Under the pieces are notes generated by a model. It saw only the letters and a list, made by a program, of their open reading frames with translations, made no database searches and was not told the DNA's origin. This document shows, in pieces, positions 38,346 through 49,585 of a DNA stretch of 64,000 nucleotides. The translations under genes and the position numbers were made by a program. Source of the stretch: Coffea arabica (lineage: Eukaryota > Streptophyta > Magnoliopsida > Gentianales > Rubiaceae); NCBI RefSeq assembly GCF_036785885.1, contig NC_092329.1, positions 2,232,001-2,296,000 of the forward strand, written 5' to 3'. The first letter of the stretch is position 1, and each line of letters opens with the position of its first letter.

Positions 38346-40025
38346 CAGGGGCGGAGGGAAATGGGGGCAACCGCCCCCCTCCAATTGTTAAAAAAAAAAT
38401 TTCTAAGTAAAAAAATTTTTATTATTATGTTTTGCCCCCCCCCAAATTAATCAAAAAATTCACTTTGCCCCCCCAAGAGCCCAAATAATAATATTTGAAA
38501 GTCCAAATAACAGAGAATTATTTTCTTAACGTATGAAGTGCAAAGAAAAGATAGCCAGTTAGTTAACTTGGCAATTGACTGCTACAATTCTTCTTCCTAA
38601 GTAGAAACGTCAAAGTAGAAAATAGAAACGTCAAAGGCTTGAGCCTTGAAGAACTTTCTCCTGTGAAAGCTTGAAGAAACTTTCTCCTGTGAAGACCTTC
38701 CCCCGCTGGCTAAGGATTGTACCATTGCATTTTGCATGGTCTAGCCGTCTAGGTAATTTTTCTTTTAGCATTTGTTGAACCTGTCTTTTTTTTTTTTTCA
38801 GGAAGTAAAGGGGTTGTTTCATATTATTGTATCATCAGAGCAGGTTAATGAATTAGACATTGGCTGCTTAAATTGACATTTAAATTGCAATGCCAGATAA
38901 ACTAACACTGATCATCAATGCCATTTCAGACTATTGTAACTATTACCATTTACCAGGTTAGTTTGACATTACATTTATTTAGTGAAATGTGGGTGTAAAA
39001 AGTTCGCCCGCTAGTTGTTTGATGAATTGCTCGAGAGGGACTTGTATTATTTTTCGTACTTGTAGCATTGAGTTTTATTGGGCAAATAACTTGTCGCATT
39101 GAGTTTTAGTTTTCTTTTACTGATTTTATTTTATCATTGCTTTATTTATCATGGTTTTCTAGACAGCAGACAGTAAGACCTCCTGAATATTTGTTCCTCT
39201 AGAATTGTCTATCTTTGTTTCTCGTCATTGTGCTGAGAATTTGCTATGCAATTTAAGGAGTTTAAATTGTACATATTTATTATGGTCGGTTTCCATTTAT
39301 ACTTTAAAGTAATGCTTGTTTAGACTATAGAAACTTTTACTGGCATGGATAGTTATTGATTATTTTTCGGATTACAGTAGTTGATGAGTTCAAGTAGGTG
39401 TTAGTTGTTCAAGTTCAGCCGATTTAATAACAAGCTATGAAAACTTCCTTGAGATATGTTTGAAATGAGAACTTGTTCTGCTCTAATGGAGATCTTTTAT
39501 CATTTGTTTGCATTTTATTATTGAATAATACTTTGTGCATGTCACTTATGTCTACTTAGGTTGCAAATGTTCTTGCTGCTTTTATTCCATCTCTATAGGC
39601 CATAACATAGCGTGCTTTTATGTCTTCCTGTTTCAACAGCTACAACAGAGCGTGCATTTTCTGCTATGAAAATCATCAAGACTTGTTTGCGTTATAGGAT
39701 GGAGGAAGACTTTCTTGCCAACTCTATGATAATGTATATTGAGAAAGAAATTGCTAGAACTTTTGATGTAAATTCAATCATTGATGACTTTGATAAAATT
39801 AAAAGTCGTCGTGCACAATTTCATATGTCCCACACAGTCAAATAGATTTGTAAATATGATGATATTTTTGTATATATGAAGCGTATAAGTAATTTTCATT
39901 CTATATAAGATTGTTTCTAATCTTGTGGTATATATGTTCACATTATTTTTTTTTTGTAAATATATTTTACTTTCATTGCTATAGACTTGCCCCCCCCCCA
40001 AAATTAATTCCTAGCTCCGCCACTG
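38346..40025 (+). mobile_element. Internally deleted hAT-superfamily transposon
   Basis: The ends are CAGGGGCGGAG and, in reverse from the right, CAGTGGCGGAG. The flanks are TGCATGAG (38338-38345) and TGCAAGAG (40026-40033). This is an 8-bp duplication with one mismatch, the hAT hallmark. Both subterminal regions hold C-runs. A remnant of the transposase C terminus lies at 39612-39845 in the same orientation. The zinc-finger and catalytic core are absent. In the 5' part, two short tandem duplications occur (GAAACGTCAAAG twice at about 38606-38638, and CTTTCTCCTGTGAA twice at about 38652-38694). The element cannot move by itself. Confidence 0.88.
39612..39845 (+). pseudogene. hAT transposase C-terminal dimerisation domain remnant
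   Basis: About 77 codons match the hAT C-terminal (Dimer_Tnp_hAT) region. The key block LCLPVSTATTERAFSAMK is followed by a leucine/isoleucine-rich helix, LANSMIMYIEKEIA. The rest of the transposase is deleted and no ATG starts the frame, so it is not a working gene. Confidence 0.88.
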
Positions 40026-40033
40026 TGCAAGAG

Positions 40034-41021
40034 ATTCGTTGCAAAGTCCTCTGAGATATTTTGTGGAGGAATTGGACGTGTAAAATAGCGCCACATCCAT
40101 AGGGAGAGTAATAAACGTGCTGATGAGCTCGCCAAATTTGCCACGCCATCTTACAAATTCATGGCAAAATTTGGTTCACTAAAATTATAAGATCGGATCT
40201 ATCTATCCAAGTTTTTATTATACGTTGCGAGGACTTGGATATATATATATTTTTTTGGGCATTGGCGATGCCATAAAATTACTATAGTACCATACCACAT
40301 AAGAGATAGACAAACAAGTTTTTTATTGGGAGTGGAAATTTCAACGAGCGTTGCCTGTATGAGTGGTTATGAAGCTAATGATTCCTCAATTGATTGTGAA
40401 GACTAATTAAAGATGTTAACTAATAAGGGAGGACCAAAAATTATACTAACTAGATAGTTAAGTCCAGTCCAACTTTTGCTGGGAAGGATTTGTATTAAGT
40501 TACATGGACAAACATAATAAAATAAGTCGCTATGGTGTAGTTTGTGAATCACTGCAAGCAAGCGTTAATGAAGATTAAGTTTTGGATTGCTATTTTTTGA
40601 AGTTTTTATAGAAAAATATATTATAACAATTTGATATATGTAAGATAAAACAGTAATTGAAAAATGTGTTCACGAATAATGTAAAAAAAATGGCAATCCA
40701 AACAAAGTCAGTCTATCAACTAATGTCAATTGTTAGTGAGTAGTGACTACATTAGAGACTCCATACATCTAATACAGCAGCTAGTTTTCAATTCCAACAA
40801 CTAATTAATCATTTAGCATTTGTCTTTCCCAAAGTGTTTATTAAAATTTCAATCGCTTATTATAGTACTTAATTACCACCAAAATCCGATGATCTTTATT
40901 AATGTCTCAAGTCCGAGTTCACGGACTCACTCGCTCAAACAACAAATCTATGGGTTCCAAACTTTTTTAGAGTGAAATTAAAATTGAAACAAGAGGAAAA
41001 TGGCTGGTGGGAGCGCGAATA
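40034..41021. other. Intergenic sequence between transposons
   Basis: No gene is seen. One MITE (40580-40706) lies inside. The remainder is unremarkable AT-rich sequence. Confidence 0.5.
40580..40706. mobile_element. MITE, short GTTTGGATTG-type copy
   Basis: The left end is TTTTGGATTGCTATTTTTT. The right end in reverse is TTTGTTTGGATTGCCATTTT. The interior has ATATGTAAGATAAAACAGTA, an echo of the family segment before GGTAATTG. No coding capacity. Confidence 0.7.
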
Positions 41022-41029
41022 CATCAGAC

Positions 41030-41793
41030 CATAGTTATTAAACCCAATTCGACGGTTCAATCGGTCAATTTGGTGAACCGTCCATGAAACCGGACCGATT
41101 TGTAATTGGATTGTTTGTGCAAGTGAATCGTTGACTTTTCAACGGACTGGCGATTCAACCGGCCAACTCGGTTGAACCGGGCGATTTTCTAAGGAATCCA
41201 GTTTTTGGTTAAAAATGTTTAGAAAATGTTGCAATGCTGATTCAAACCTCAAAACTCAAATATAAAGGCTAAGCGCACTCACCACTAGCCTAGCAGCTCA
41301 TCTGGTGCTTATTTGCCCTTTCTATATTTTATATTAGAGTTTTATTCTTATTTTGTTTGGAATCTTTTAATAAAATTTTATTATTCCCTAAATTCTATAA
41401 ATTGTGAAATGGATTTAAAAAATAACATATTACACAATTCATTTTAAAGACAAATATTATTCTTAATAACCTTCTGCACTTAAAATTCGTAAATAAATTA
41501 GATAATTACACTTCGATAAAATTTTATACTTGAAGTTTGGTGGATTACTAATTAAATTTAGATTTTGTTAATTCTTATAAGAATTAATGATTCTATATAA
41601 ATTGGACTAACTGAGTATTTACTATAACATAGTTTATTATAGTTTCAACCATATAAAAAATTATAAAACATAATATTTAAATATATGTAGTGAGTGACCC
41701 ACCGGTTGGACTACTCACCCACCGATTAAACCAGTAATCCGTTAATCCACCTCTTTCACCGGATTCCTCTCCGGGCCGGGTTTAATAACTATG
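41030..41793. mobile_element. TIR element with perfect 8-bp target-site duplication
   Basis: Ends are perfect 16-bp inverted repeats, CATAGTTATTAAACCC. CATCAGAC flanks it on both sides (41022-41029 and 41794-41801). An 8-bp duplication suggests hAT. A 9-bp reading with one mismatch would suggest Mutator. The subterminal parts are rich in CGGTT/AACCGG motifs on both sides, likely transposase-binding sites. The AT-rich core has no open frame of note. Confidence 0.85.
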
Positions 41794-42174
41794 CATCAGA
41801 CAGTCAATGGCCTGATGATCAATCAACCGGTATGGACGGTTGAGATTAACACACACTGTTGTATAGGCTACCAATGTGGTGCGCGACGCAGTAGATTCAC
41901 TCGGGTCGTCCAAAAAGAAACCTGTAGAATGTATCTACCCAAAAGAGGCATGTAAAGATATGATCAGATGCTTTTACTGCTCTTCAGCAATTCAAAATCA
42001 TGTCAACCTTCAATCTCTCCTCCCGAAGTCGAAGATACTCCGACTCCCAATTATATCATCAGCAGAGGCCTGGCGACAACACTTGTGTTGTATGTCAATG
42101 TCAGCCTTTCCAAAGTAAAGTACGCTTTGAATTACTAACTTGCATCAATTGACGCCAACCAGCAAAGGGAAAGA

Positions 42175-42925
42175 AATAACCTCCCTTGAAGTTTCTAATA
42201 ATTTTATTGGCCTCTCATAAATTTTATAAAATTATATTTACCTTCCTTGATAGAATTGTAAGTTCAATTGCTTACATCACATGAGCAGAAATTACTCATA
42301 TATTGTAAGACATTATGCGTTATTAGATACTAATGTCTAGCGACTGAGTAATTAGAATATTAACTGTTAGTAACTAATTAATCAAAAAAATTGTTGAAAA
42401 TTTCTTTAATGATGAACAGCAACTTGCAATTACAAATACCGATTGAAATGTCAAATGGCTCCAGTCTGCGATAATGATCATAAATTAGTTATACACAACA
42501 TGAGAAGGAGGGCTTTGATAGAAAAAAGAAAACGTAGGATAAAAGAAGATTGTTTATGAGGAATTTTTCTTTGCAACTCTTAAAGCTATAATACTTATAA
42601 AGTAATTTCGTGGAAGTGAAGCAGAAGAATGGAGAAAAAAATAATATTTTAAATATGAACTTTTTGAATAGTGAAATGTGTGTTAATTATTTTCAACTTT
42701 TAATTGTTTTCATTCTTTTACTAATACAACTTATACATATGCAAAAAAGATATTTATGGAATAAAAACTTCATTTCTTTCCTTAAAGCACATATATTTTT
42801 TCTAACTTGGATTGAAATTTGTTACTAAAATCTTAACCTCAGACGAGGTTAGTCTTATTCTGCAAATTTTAAGGGAGGCTAGTGGAATTATAAGCAATCT
42901 TAGGGAAAGTTTCTGAAATTATCCC
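42175..42925. mobile_element. Degraded MITE of the GGGATAATTT family
   Basis: The right end in reverse is GGGATAATTTCAGAAACTTT. The left side holds the matching inner segment, CCTCCCTTGAAGTTTCTAAT, and then GGCCTCTCAT, but its outermost bases are worn. The interior is AT-rich. Confidence 0.6.
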
Positions 42926-43277
42926 AAAAAAACGGAAGGAATTTATGGCCGGACGATAGTACGATAGCAGTAAGGAAAGAATTACTACTACATTAGCCGG
43001 TGAAAATTAATGAGCATGAGGAAGTTTGTCAGTGCCTTGGCTATTGAGATTTTACAAGGGCTGGGGGGCCTTAATTAATTGAGAGTTGAGACATGACGAG
43101 TTGACGACGCCGTTGGTCAGACTAAAGCCAAAAACCTTGTGTAACCGTTGCATCGCACGTGTCCATTTCTGTTCTCCTTTAACCCCTGCTTTAGTCGCTT
43201 CAGTCAGAAGAACTGTGCACACTTAATACTTAACCACCAGCTTTTCTAGGAATTATCCCCTTTTTTTCACTGCCATT

Positions 43278-43319
43278 ATGACGTTGGCATTGCTTACTTT
43301 TGAGCTTCGACGACATTAA
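43278..43319 (+). promoter_or_regulatory. Candidate upstream ORF in the ARID-HMG leader
   Basis: A 13-codon ORF, MTLALLTFELRRH, ends 67 bases before the main ATG. If the transcript starts upstream of it, it could lower translation of the main frame. Transcript start is unknown. Confidence 0.3.
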
Positions 43320-43386
43320 GCGCCCAGTACTCTCGCCCACCCCGGACCATCTAGCTTTCTTGATTGTCCGGTGGAGCGATAACAAA

Positions 43387-46300
43387 ATGCGTGCAAATCC
43401 TGTAATCCCTGCAGCTGAGAATGGAGTAGAACTGGAGTCTAAGCGTTATCCATCGCCGCTGGCCAGCCATGAGGAAGTTGTCAAGAACGCTTCTGTTTTC
43501 TGGAACACGCTTCGGATTTTTCATAAGACTATGGGCAGAAAACACATGTAAGCCCTTCTTAATCCTCTCCTTTCTAAAGTTTCCCCAGAAAAACACGACG
43601 GCCATAGTAAAATCTTCGTCCCTGCTCCTTATGATCGAGTAGTATTTTCTATTGTTCTGTTTACCGTGGCTGCGTGTGTCGGGGAGGGGGGGGGGAGAGA
43701 AAGAGAGAATGTGTGTTTGAGAGAGAATGGTGCATATACACGAGACGGTTGTTTGAATGTGGTGTGCATTTGTTCCTATATACGTGCAGGATTCCTGTGA
43801 TCGGAGGAAAGGAGTTGAACTTGCATGTTCTGTACGCGGAAGTTACAAAGAGGGGAGGCTTTGACAAGGTGGTCGAGTACAAGTAGAGTGTATATGTGTG
43901 TGTGTGTGTGTATATATATACGTGGAGTAACTTTTTGTTTTAGTAGATTATAAGTGAATAAATGTTTGCTTTAACTTGTAGTAATTATTTTGTTGGTTAA
44001 AATAATACATAAACTGCTGCTTGAGTAGGTTGTATCACAGAAGAAGTGGAGGGAAGTTTCTTGTGTGTTCGAGTTTGCTCCAACCACGACCAGCGCTTCT
44101 TATGCGCTGAGGAAGCATTACTGTAGTCTGCTCTTCCATTACGAACAGGTTTACTTCTCCAGGCTCAAGGCTCCCATGCTTGATTCACCAGGTGAACAAA
44201 TTTTTATTATTCTTTAGACCTTTTAGACTTTTTATTTTATATATATATATATATCTTTTATCCATGGGTTTCCTTCTTTTCTTTGGATCTCCTCTCTGGC
44301 ACTTTAATTTATAGTAATTCTTTGTGATTTTTGGAGTTCCCTTTGAGCTCTCATTTTCATGGGGGGGACCCAAACGGCCAAAGCTATGGTATATTCCTAG
44401 GAAAGAAAGAAATATGGCCAATTCTAACTTGAGAGAGTTGATTCATTCCAACCGCAGGCCATGACTCATTAATGGGCAGGCGATAAGTCGATAAATATAC
44501 AAATTAGAACCACACATTGCTTAATTTCTCTGCCACAAATGTAATGATCAATTCCTTTTACCTGCGATAATGGTGATAGAGTGTATATGTCTAAATCTTG
44601 TGGTCTAACTCATTGCTGTTGGAACTTGGAAGACGGGTGACCCCTTATCTCATTCAACTTCCTTTGATTCCCTTAGATTAGATTAACTGGGAAAAAAAAA
44701 CTATTATGGGTTGGGAGTTTTTACGTCTCACCTTGGTGTAATTTGTTACGATACGAAGATCCAAACTTTGGAATTTGTTTTCATGGATTGCCTCCTACAT
44801 CCATTATTGCACGCTCAGCATAGGATTTAGCATTAGTGATCAGGCGTACATCTAGAGTCGTTCTGGACATAAACTATATATGTTTTTGGGATTTTATACC
44901 CTATATAGCCGATTCAAAACCTGATTCGTTAGAAATTGTTGACATATATCAAGTAGCATGGTATCGTTTGTTGTATAAAAAATTTTATTTTATTGTATGA
45001 TATGTTTAGCTTACTGAAATCTCATGTCTTACATTGTATATATAAACTACATTCAAGGATTTTATTGAGGGTTACAGATAATAATTTATTTTGTTAATTA
45101 GAAAAAAAAAATAGTACTACTTGAAAAAAAAAAGAAGCACAGTGCTAGTTTAAATATGTCGAATTTTGACCTTACACCGTTGTGATTTCTGATGATAGTA
45201 GTTCAAATGTATACGAGATACAGGGGGTTAGCTTGTGGATGGTAAAGAAGGGAGCGCTTTGTGACATTTTTCTTATTAAGCATTATTGACCATCTTCAAA
45301 ATCTAGATCTAAACATGGAGTCCATATTACCTTCTACAAAATCTACTGGTTGTCCCTCATTTCCTCTCTGTTTTTCTCGTTTTAGCGTTGTGTACCTCAT
45401 TTTTTTTTATTTTTTCACATTAGGGTTCTAGGCACATTTTACCAATTAATCTACATCTCTACTTTCACGTTTAGCAAAAGATAAAACAAAGTTTGAGTAG
45501 GCAATATCCTAGTTGGTCTTTCAAGTGCCCATGCTACCATTGTTTTTAAGAGTTTTGCAGAGACTTTAGAAATCAATGGCCATCAAAGATCACGATAGGC
45601 TTTATCTTCTAGCAAGTAGACAATGAAATTCCATTCTTCTGTGTTGGTCACAACATTGGTTGCAATTGTATGCACATCTGATCTACTACTCTTTTCATTG
45701 ACAAATTAGGTGCCATTTTCATTCGAAGTCAAACCTGAAATTAACGTCTCTGTTTTTTTGCCATTTAATTGTTTAGGTCCTTTGTCCTTCCAAGCTATTG
45801 GAACAATCGATGGGAAATTTGATTGCGGTTATTTGGTGTCTGTGAAACTGGGTACTGAGGTTCTTAATGGGGTACTTTACCATCCAGACAATGGAGGCCC
45901 TTCTTCCTCGTCGACTGTAAAAACCTGCACCGCCATTGTACCATACGCCTCACAGCCTCATCATTCAGGTCGGAGGAAGAGGAAAAGGAGAGGAGACCCT
46001 GGCCGCCCTAAACCCAACAGGAGCGGATACAACTTCTTTTTTGCAGAGAAACATGCCATGCTTAAATCTCTACATCCGAACAGGGAGAGGGAGTTCACAA
46101 AAATGATTGGCCAGTCCTGGAACAATCTTACCTCCGAAGAACGGACGGTGAGTTACTGGACCTAGCAAATTAATCCTGTTAAAGGCACCTATGTTGTCTA
46201 GAAATTTTAGGCATTTGTTTACGGCTATTCCTTGCTCCCGGTCGGTTATAGATTACAAAGAGCGTCCTTTGTATGCTCATATGATTCCTGGAATTATTTT

Positions 46301-46533
46301 CGGTAGCATAAATAGCACGACTTACACATGCCAATTTTTCATGTTATCAAAAACAAGTGTACAACTAATCAATGAATCTTCTGATGGCGCCTCAAAATCA
46401 TATATGATTAATGATGTTGCTGGTTATTTGTGCATTACAGGTTTACCAAAACTACGGCTTGCAGGACAAAGAAAGATACAAGCGCGAGATGAAGGAATAC
46501 AAAGAAAGAATTAATATCACGAGTTCTCACTAA
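43387..46533 (+). CDS. ARID/BRIGHT and HMG-box DNA-binding protein
   Basis: This is a plant-specific ARID-HMG chromatin protein (Arabidopsis HMGB9/10/11/15 group), nuclear, binding AT-rich DNA. Five exons, 43387-43547, 43790-43868, 44029-44191, 45777-46147 and 46441-46533, give 288 residues, all GT-AG and in phase. The ARID domain spans about residues 28-120: VFWNTLRIFHKTMG, then IPVIGGKELNLHVLYAEVTK, RGGFDKVVSQ-type helix-turn, and KKWREVSCVFEF. A basic stretch, GRRKRKRRGDPGRPKP (about 199-214), looks like a nuclear localisation signal with an AT-hook-like GRPKP. The HMG box covers about 211-283 (SGYNFFFAEKH, IGQSWNNLTSEER, DKERYKREMKEYKER). The protein ends shortly after the box. Intron 3 is 1.6 kb. 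The start is the first in-frame ATG after the candidate upstream ORF. Confidence 0.94.
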
Positions 46534-47655
46534 ACTCATCATGCAACAACGAGAGATGGAGGCTCTCTGGGGCAGAGTACTAATTAGAATTCTATAAAGC
46601 AAGAATGTACAGTATACGGCAAACACCATTCCTACCTTGAACCCCGCCTGCTTATTGAGAGCAGTAGGAATAGGGAAGAACCTCAGTTGATTTTGCTAGT
46701 TTTTTGTACGAAGGGTCCTGGTTTGTTCCGGATAAGTCCTTTAGTCCTTTGCCCAAATCTTCTCTTTAACTTTTCAGACTCATCTGTGTAGAAGGTAGAA
46801 CGAAGGTAGAACGAGGCGATTTTCACAACCCTCGGTTCCAGGGAGGACCCTTTATTCTTTTGTTTGGAACTTAAAAAAAGTGTATCAAGTTCATTTTGCA
46901 AAGACCTTCTCCACTTAAAATTTGAGCACTGGGCCAAGTAAAAGTTTAGGACTACCAATGGAGTGGTTGGTGCCGCCCAAGTAACAGAGAGCATTTAAGA
47001 ACCATTTTACGGACATCAGAAGTGTCAAAAAAACATATGAAAGCAGCATAGAGATTTTTTAGTCTTGTGCATATTTTAGACAAACATCTGATTTTTAGTT
47101 GTTACAGATCTCAAACCTTTGCAACTTGTACACATATTATGTCTACTTATAAAAGAACATGGGAAGGAATAAGAGTTAAAAGTGAGAAATGCCAAGTCCT
47201 TTTTAAAAGAAAGCCTTTGACAACGTCTAAACAGTGAAGAAACCAGGACATTTCAAAAGAATGAAAGAGAAGTTAACCAAGTTTGGTGGTGGAATAGTGA
47301 TTATTTTGATGAAGAAGCATATATAACAGCAGGGGAGACGGCAAACTGTTTCGTTAGACAGTTCTTGCTCTAAGAAAATACTATCACCAAGCAAGTACAT
47401 TCTCAGCTGATGAAATGTTGCAACGGCCAAGTGTATGTCAAACTTTCCAATCAGTCACATTTTTAACCACCAAAGGGACTGACTGACTACAAAATTTGCA
47501 GCAACTAGCAAATTTAAGCACCAACATTATTAACTCTGGAGGCTTTATACTTCTCAAGTGAAGATTATAACCTCAGATTGGGGAATCTTCTTACAACATT
47601 TGAAGCAAAAACCAACTATAAAGAACCAGATTCATAAGGAAGAGATGGCTACTGG
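46534..47655. other. Spacer between two convergent genes
   Basis: The ARID-HMG gene (+) and the U11/U12-25K gene (-) converge here. It presumably holds both 3' UTRs. No other gene is seen. Confidence 0.5.
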
Positions 47656-48828
47656 TTATGTGCTTTTCTTAAGACTATGCATGAACCGATGCTTTCTCCT
47701 CCTGGAATGCGTCTTAGAAGCTTTCGACATAATGTAGGAAATAAATCGCACCTGCATGGTGTTTTGAGAACTCTTTTATTTCACAATGTAGCGGTGGAGA
47801 TCAAAAACCTTCCTAGGGACAGCATACCAAGAACCCGAACAAAGTTTTCCCTTAACTTGAAACACACATAGGAGAATACAGTAACTCATTGCTAATCACA
47901 AAAATGGGGCTTATCTCCCAGATTTCAATATAGAAAATCAGTTTTGAGTTTCCTCCTCAAATTTTCAATTCACATATTTTGCAGGTTTCTAGACCAAGAA
48001 ATGTCACTTGAGGATATCAAGAACATGGAAATGGACAAATCTCAATTAGGATTTCAGGATGTCGCAAGAGAATGCCATCAAACTATCATATACGGTGAAA
48101 TGGAGAGTCTAGTACCTGAGAGTTGTTCCCGATGCCATAGCTTTGGAGTAAAGCATTGTCATCCAGCAGCTTGTCATTGTGATATGAAAGACAAAAATTT
48201 TCCCATACATGCTTCCTAAAATTGTCAAAATCACAAAAATATCAAGCTAGACACTGGACTCCCAAATACTTTAGTCACAATCACACACCGTACAACTTAT
48301 ATTCCGCAAAAACAATGATCCGCCCGAGAAAAGCAAGAGCATACCAAGATATGTGACGATGGCCCATCCTAGACTGTTCTATCTCATTGGTTTTTTTCTG
48401 AATAGCCAACTTCAAGTCCTTCACTGTTGCAGAGTTCATTAACGGCACATCTTCATAGCAGGAAAACGACGTTCCAAGAAAAAGAAAAGAGAAAAAAATG
48501 TAATTCAATTACTGTCATCTGAGAAATTATGCAGTCAAGGCATTCGCTAAAATGTCTAAATGGAAGATAACACCAAATTACCGAAGCTAGTCCCGTCCAA
48601 TTTAAGGACGGAAATGCGCATGGCACTGCCGAGTTCCAAGCTGATGAGAGTGTCGACATCGGACAGCGTTGGCTTCTTGGGCACATCGGCCAGCACGGGA
48701 TCGTCGAGAAGGGCTGCTAGTGTGGAGTGCAGCCTGGCTTTCTTGACGTTGCTGCTGGTGTACTCTGGTGGTCCAACGTTGGGGTCCGTCGCTAGTCCTG
48801 CATCATCCGTCTTTGCTGATGCTTCCAT
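47656..48828 (-). CDS. SNRNP25: U11/U12 small nuclear ribonucleoprotein 25 kDa protein
   Basis: This is a component of the U11/U12 di-snRNP, which recognises U12-type introns in the minor spliceosome. Four exons, 48582-48828, 48345-48450, 48116-48215 and 47656-47751, give 182 residues with in-phase GT-AG junctions. The N-terminal 65 residues are variable. A ubiquitin-like domain follows from about 68 to 155: MRISVLKLDGTSF, then SATVKDLKLAIQKKTN, GHRHISWKHVWENFCLSYHN and DKLLDDNALLQSYGIGNNSQ, split at exon borders. The tail is basic (HSRRRKHRFMHSLKKST). The start is the only in-frame ATG. Exons 3 and 4 are short and easily missed by ORF-based searches. Confidence 0.93.
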
Positions 48829-49585
48829 GGCTGGCCAAAGGGTCTCCAACCAATCTTGTCGAAAATGAATTATGAGTAAACTCTCGTAGACTAAAGAAAA
48901 GGTTTAGTATACCTTACGTTAGGCGCTATTTGTTTGTGCCATTTCCTCCTATCCAAAATCCAAATGGGCTTTTTTTTTTTTCTTTATTTTAAATTTCGAA
49001 CATGATGGGCTGTTGGATCTTAAGATCTTTGGATATAAGAGTTACTACCATATGCTAAGTTATCATCTGATTTGCATCCTTAGTTGCAAAGTATAGTGTC
49101 GATTCTGTGAATTAAAACCGATTGAGAGGCACGAAATTCACAGTCGTGCTTGAGCACATAAAGTCAACTTCTTGTGAATATGCTGCCAAGTTAAAATTGT
49201 TTCACAAGTTTCAACGTTTTGATGGCTACCAATTTCCATCGTACGTCCTCCATGCAAAATTTTGTTTATGCACGATGAATAATCGGTCCAAACGTTACTG
49301 CTATGCAGTTTATTTCAGATATGTTGCCCGATAAAAGCATTTTTGATTGCTGCGTCTTATTTCTTGCAAAAAATTTGCATTGGGCACACTTCAATGTCTA
49401 GTTTTGATCTGAGAACATAGCTTATTCCGCTCAATTAAAATGTGTAAGACAACAAAGATCTGAGAGTTGGCTGACAGGGCCTTGATCCATTTCCAAGTCA
49501 GTTGCCCGTGAAAGGGAGCTAGTACCATATAGTTTGCTTTTTCCACGACATCTATAGGGCCCAGGAAGCAAGAGCAAGTTTTTGT
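48829..49585. other. Spacer upstream of the U11/U12-25K gene
   Basis: It holds the likely promoter and leader of the U11/U12-25K gene and the 3' UTR of the first MSL gene. No other gene is seen. Confidence 0.45.

Larger units (their letters stand above)
41802..43386. other. Region upstream of the ARID-HMG gene
   Basis: Besides the MITE at 42175-42925, this holds the likely promoter and 5' leader of the ARID-HMG gene (about 42.95-43.39 kb). No other gene is seen. Confidence 0.5.
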
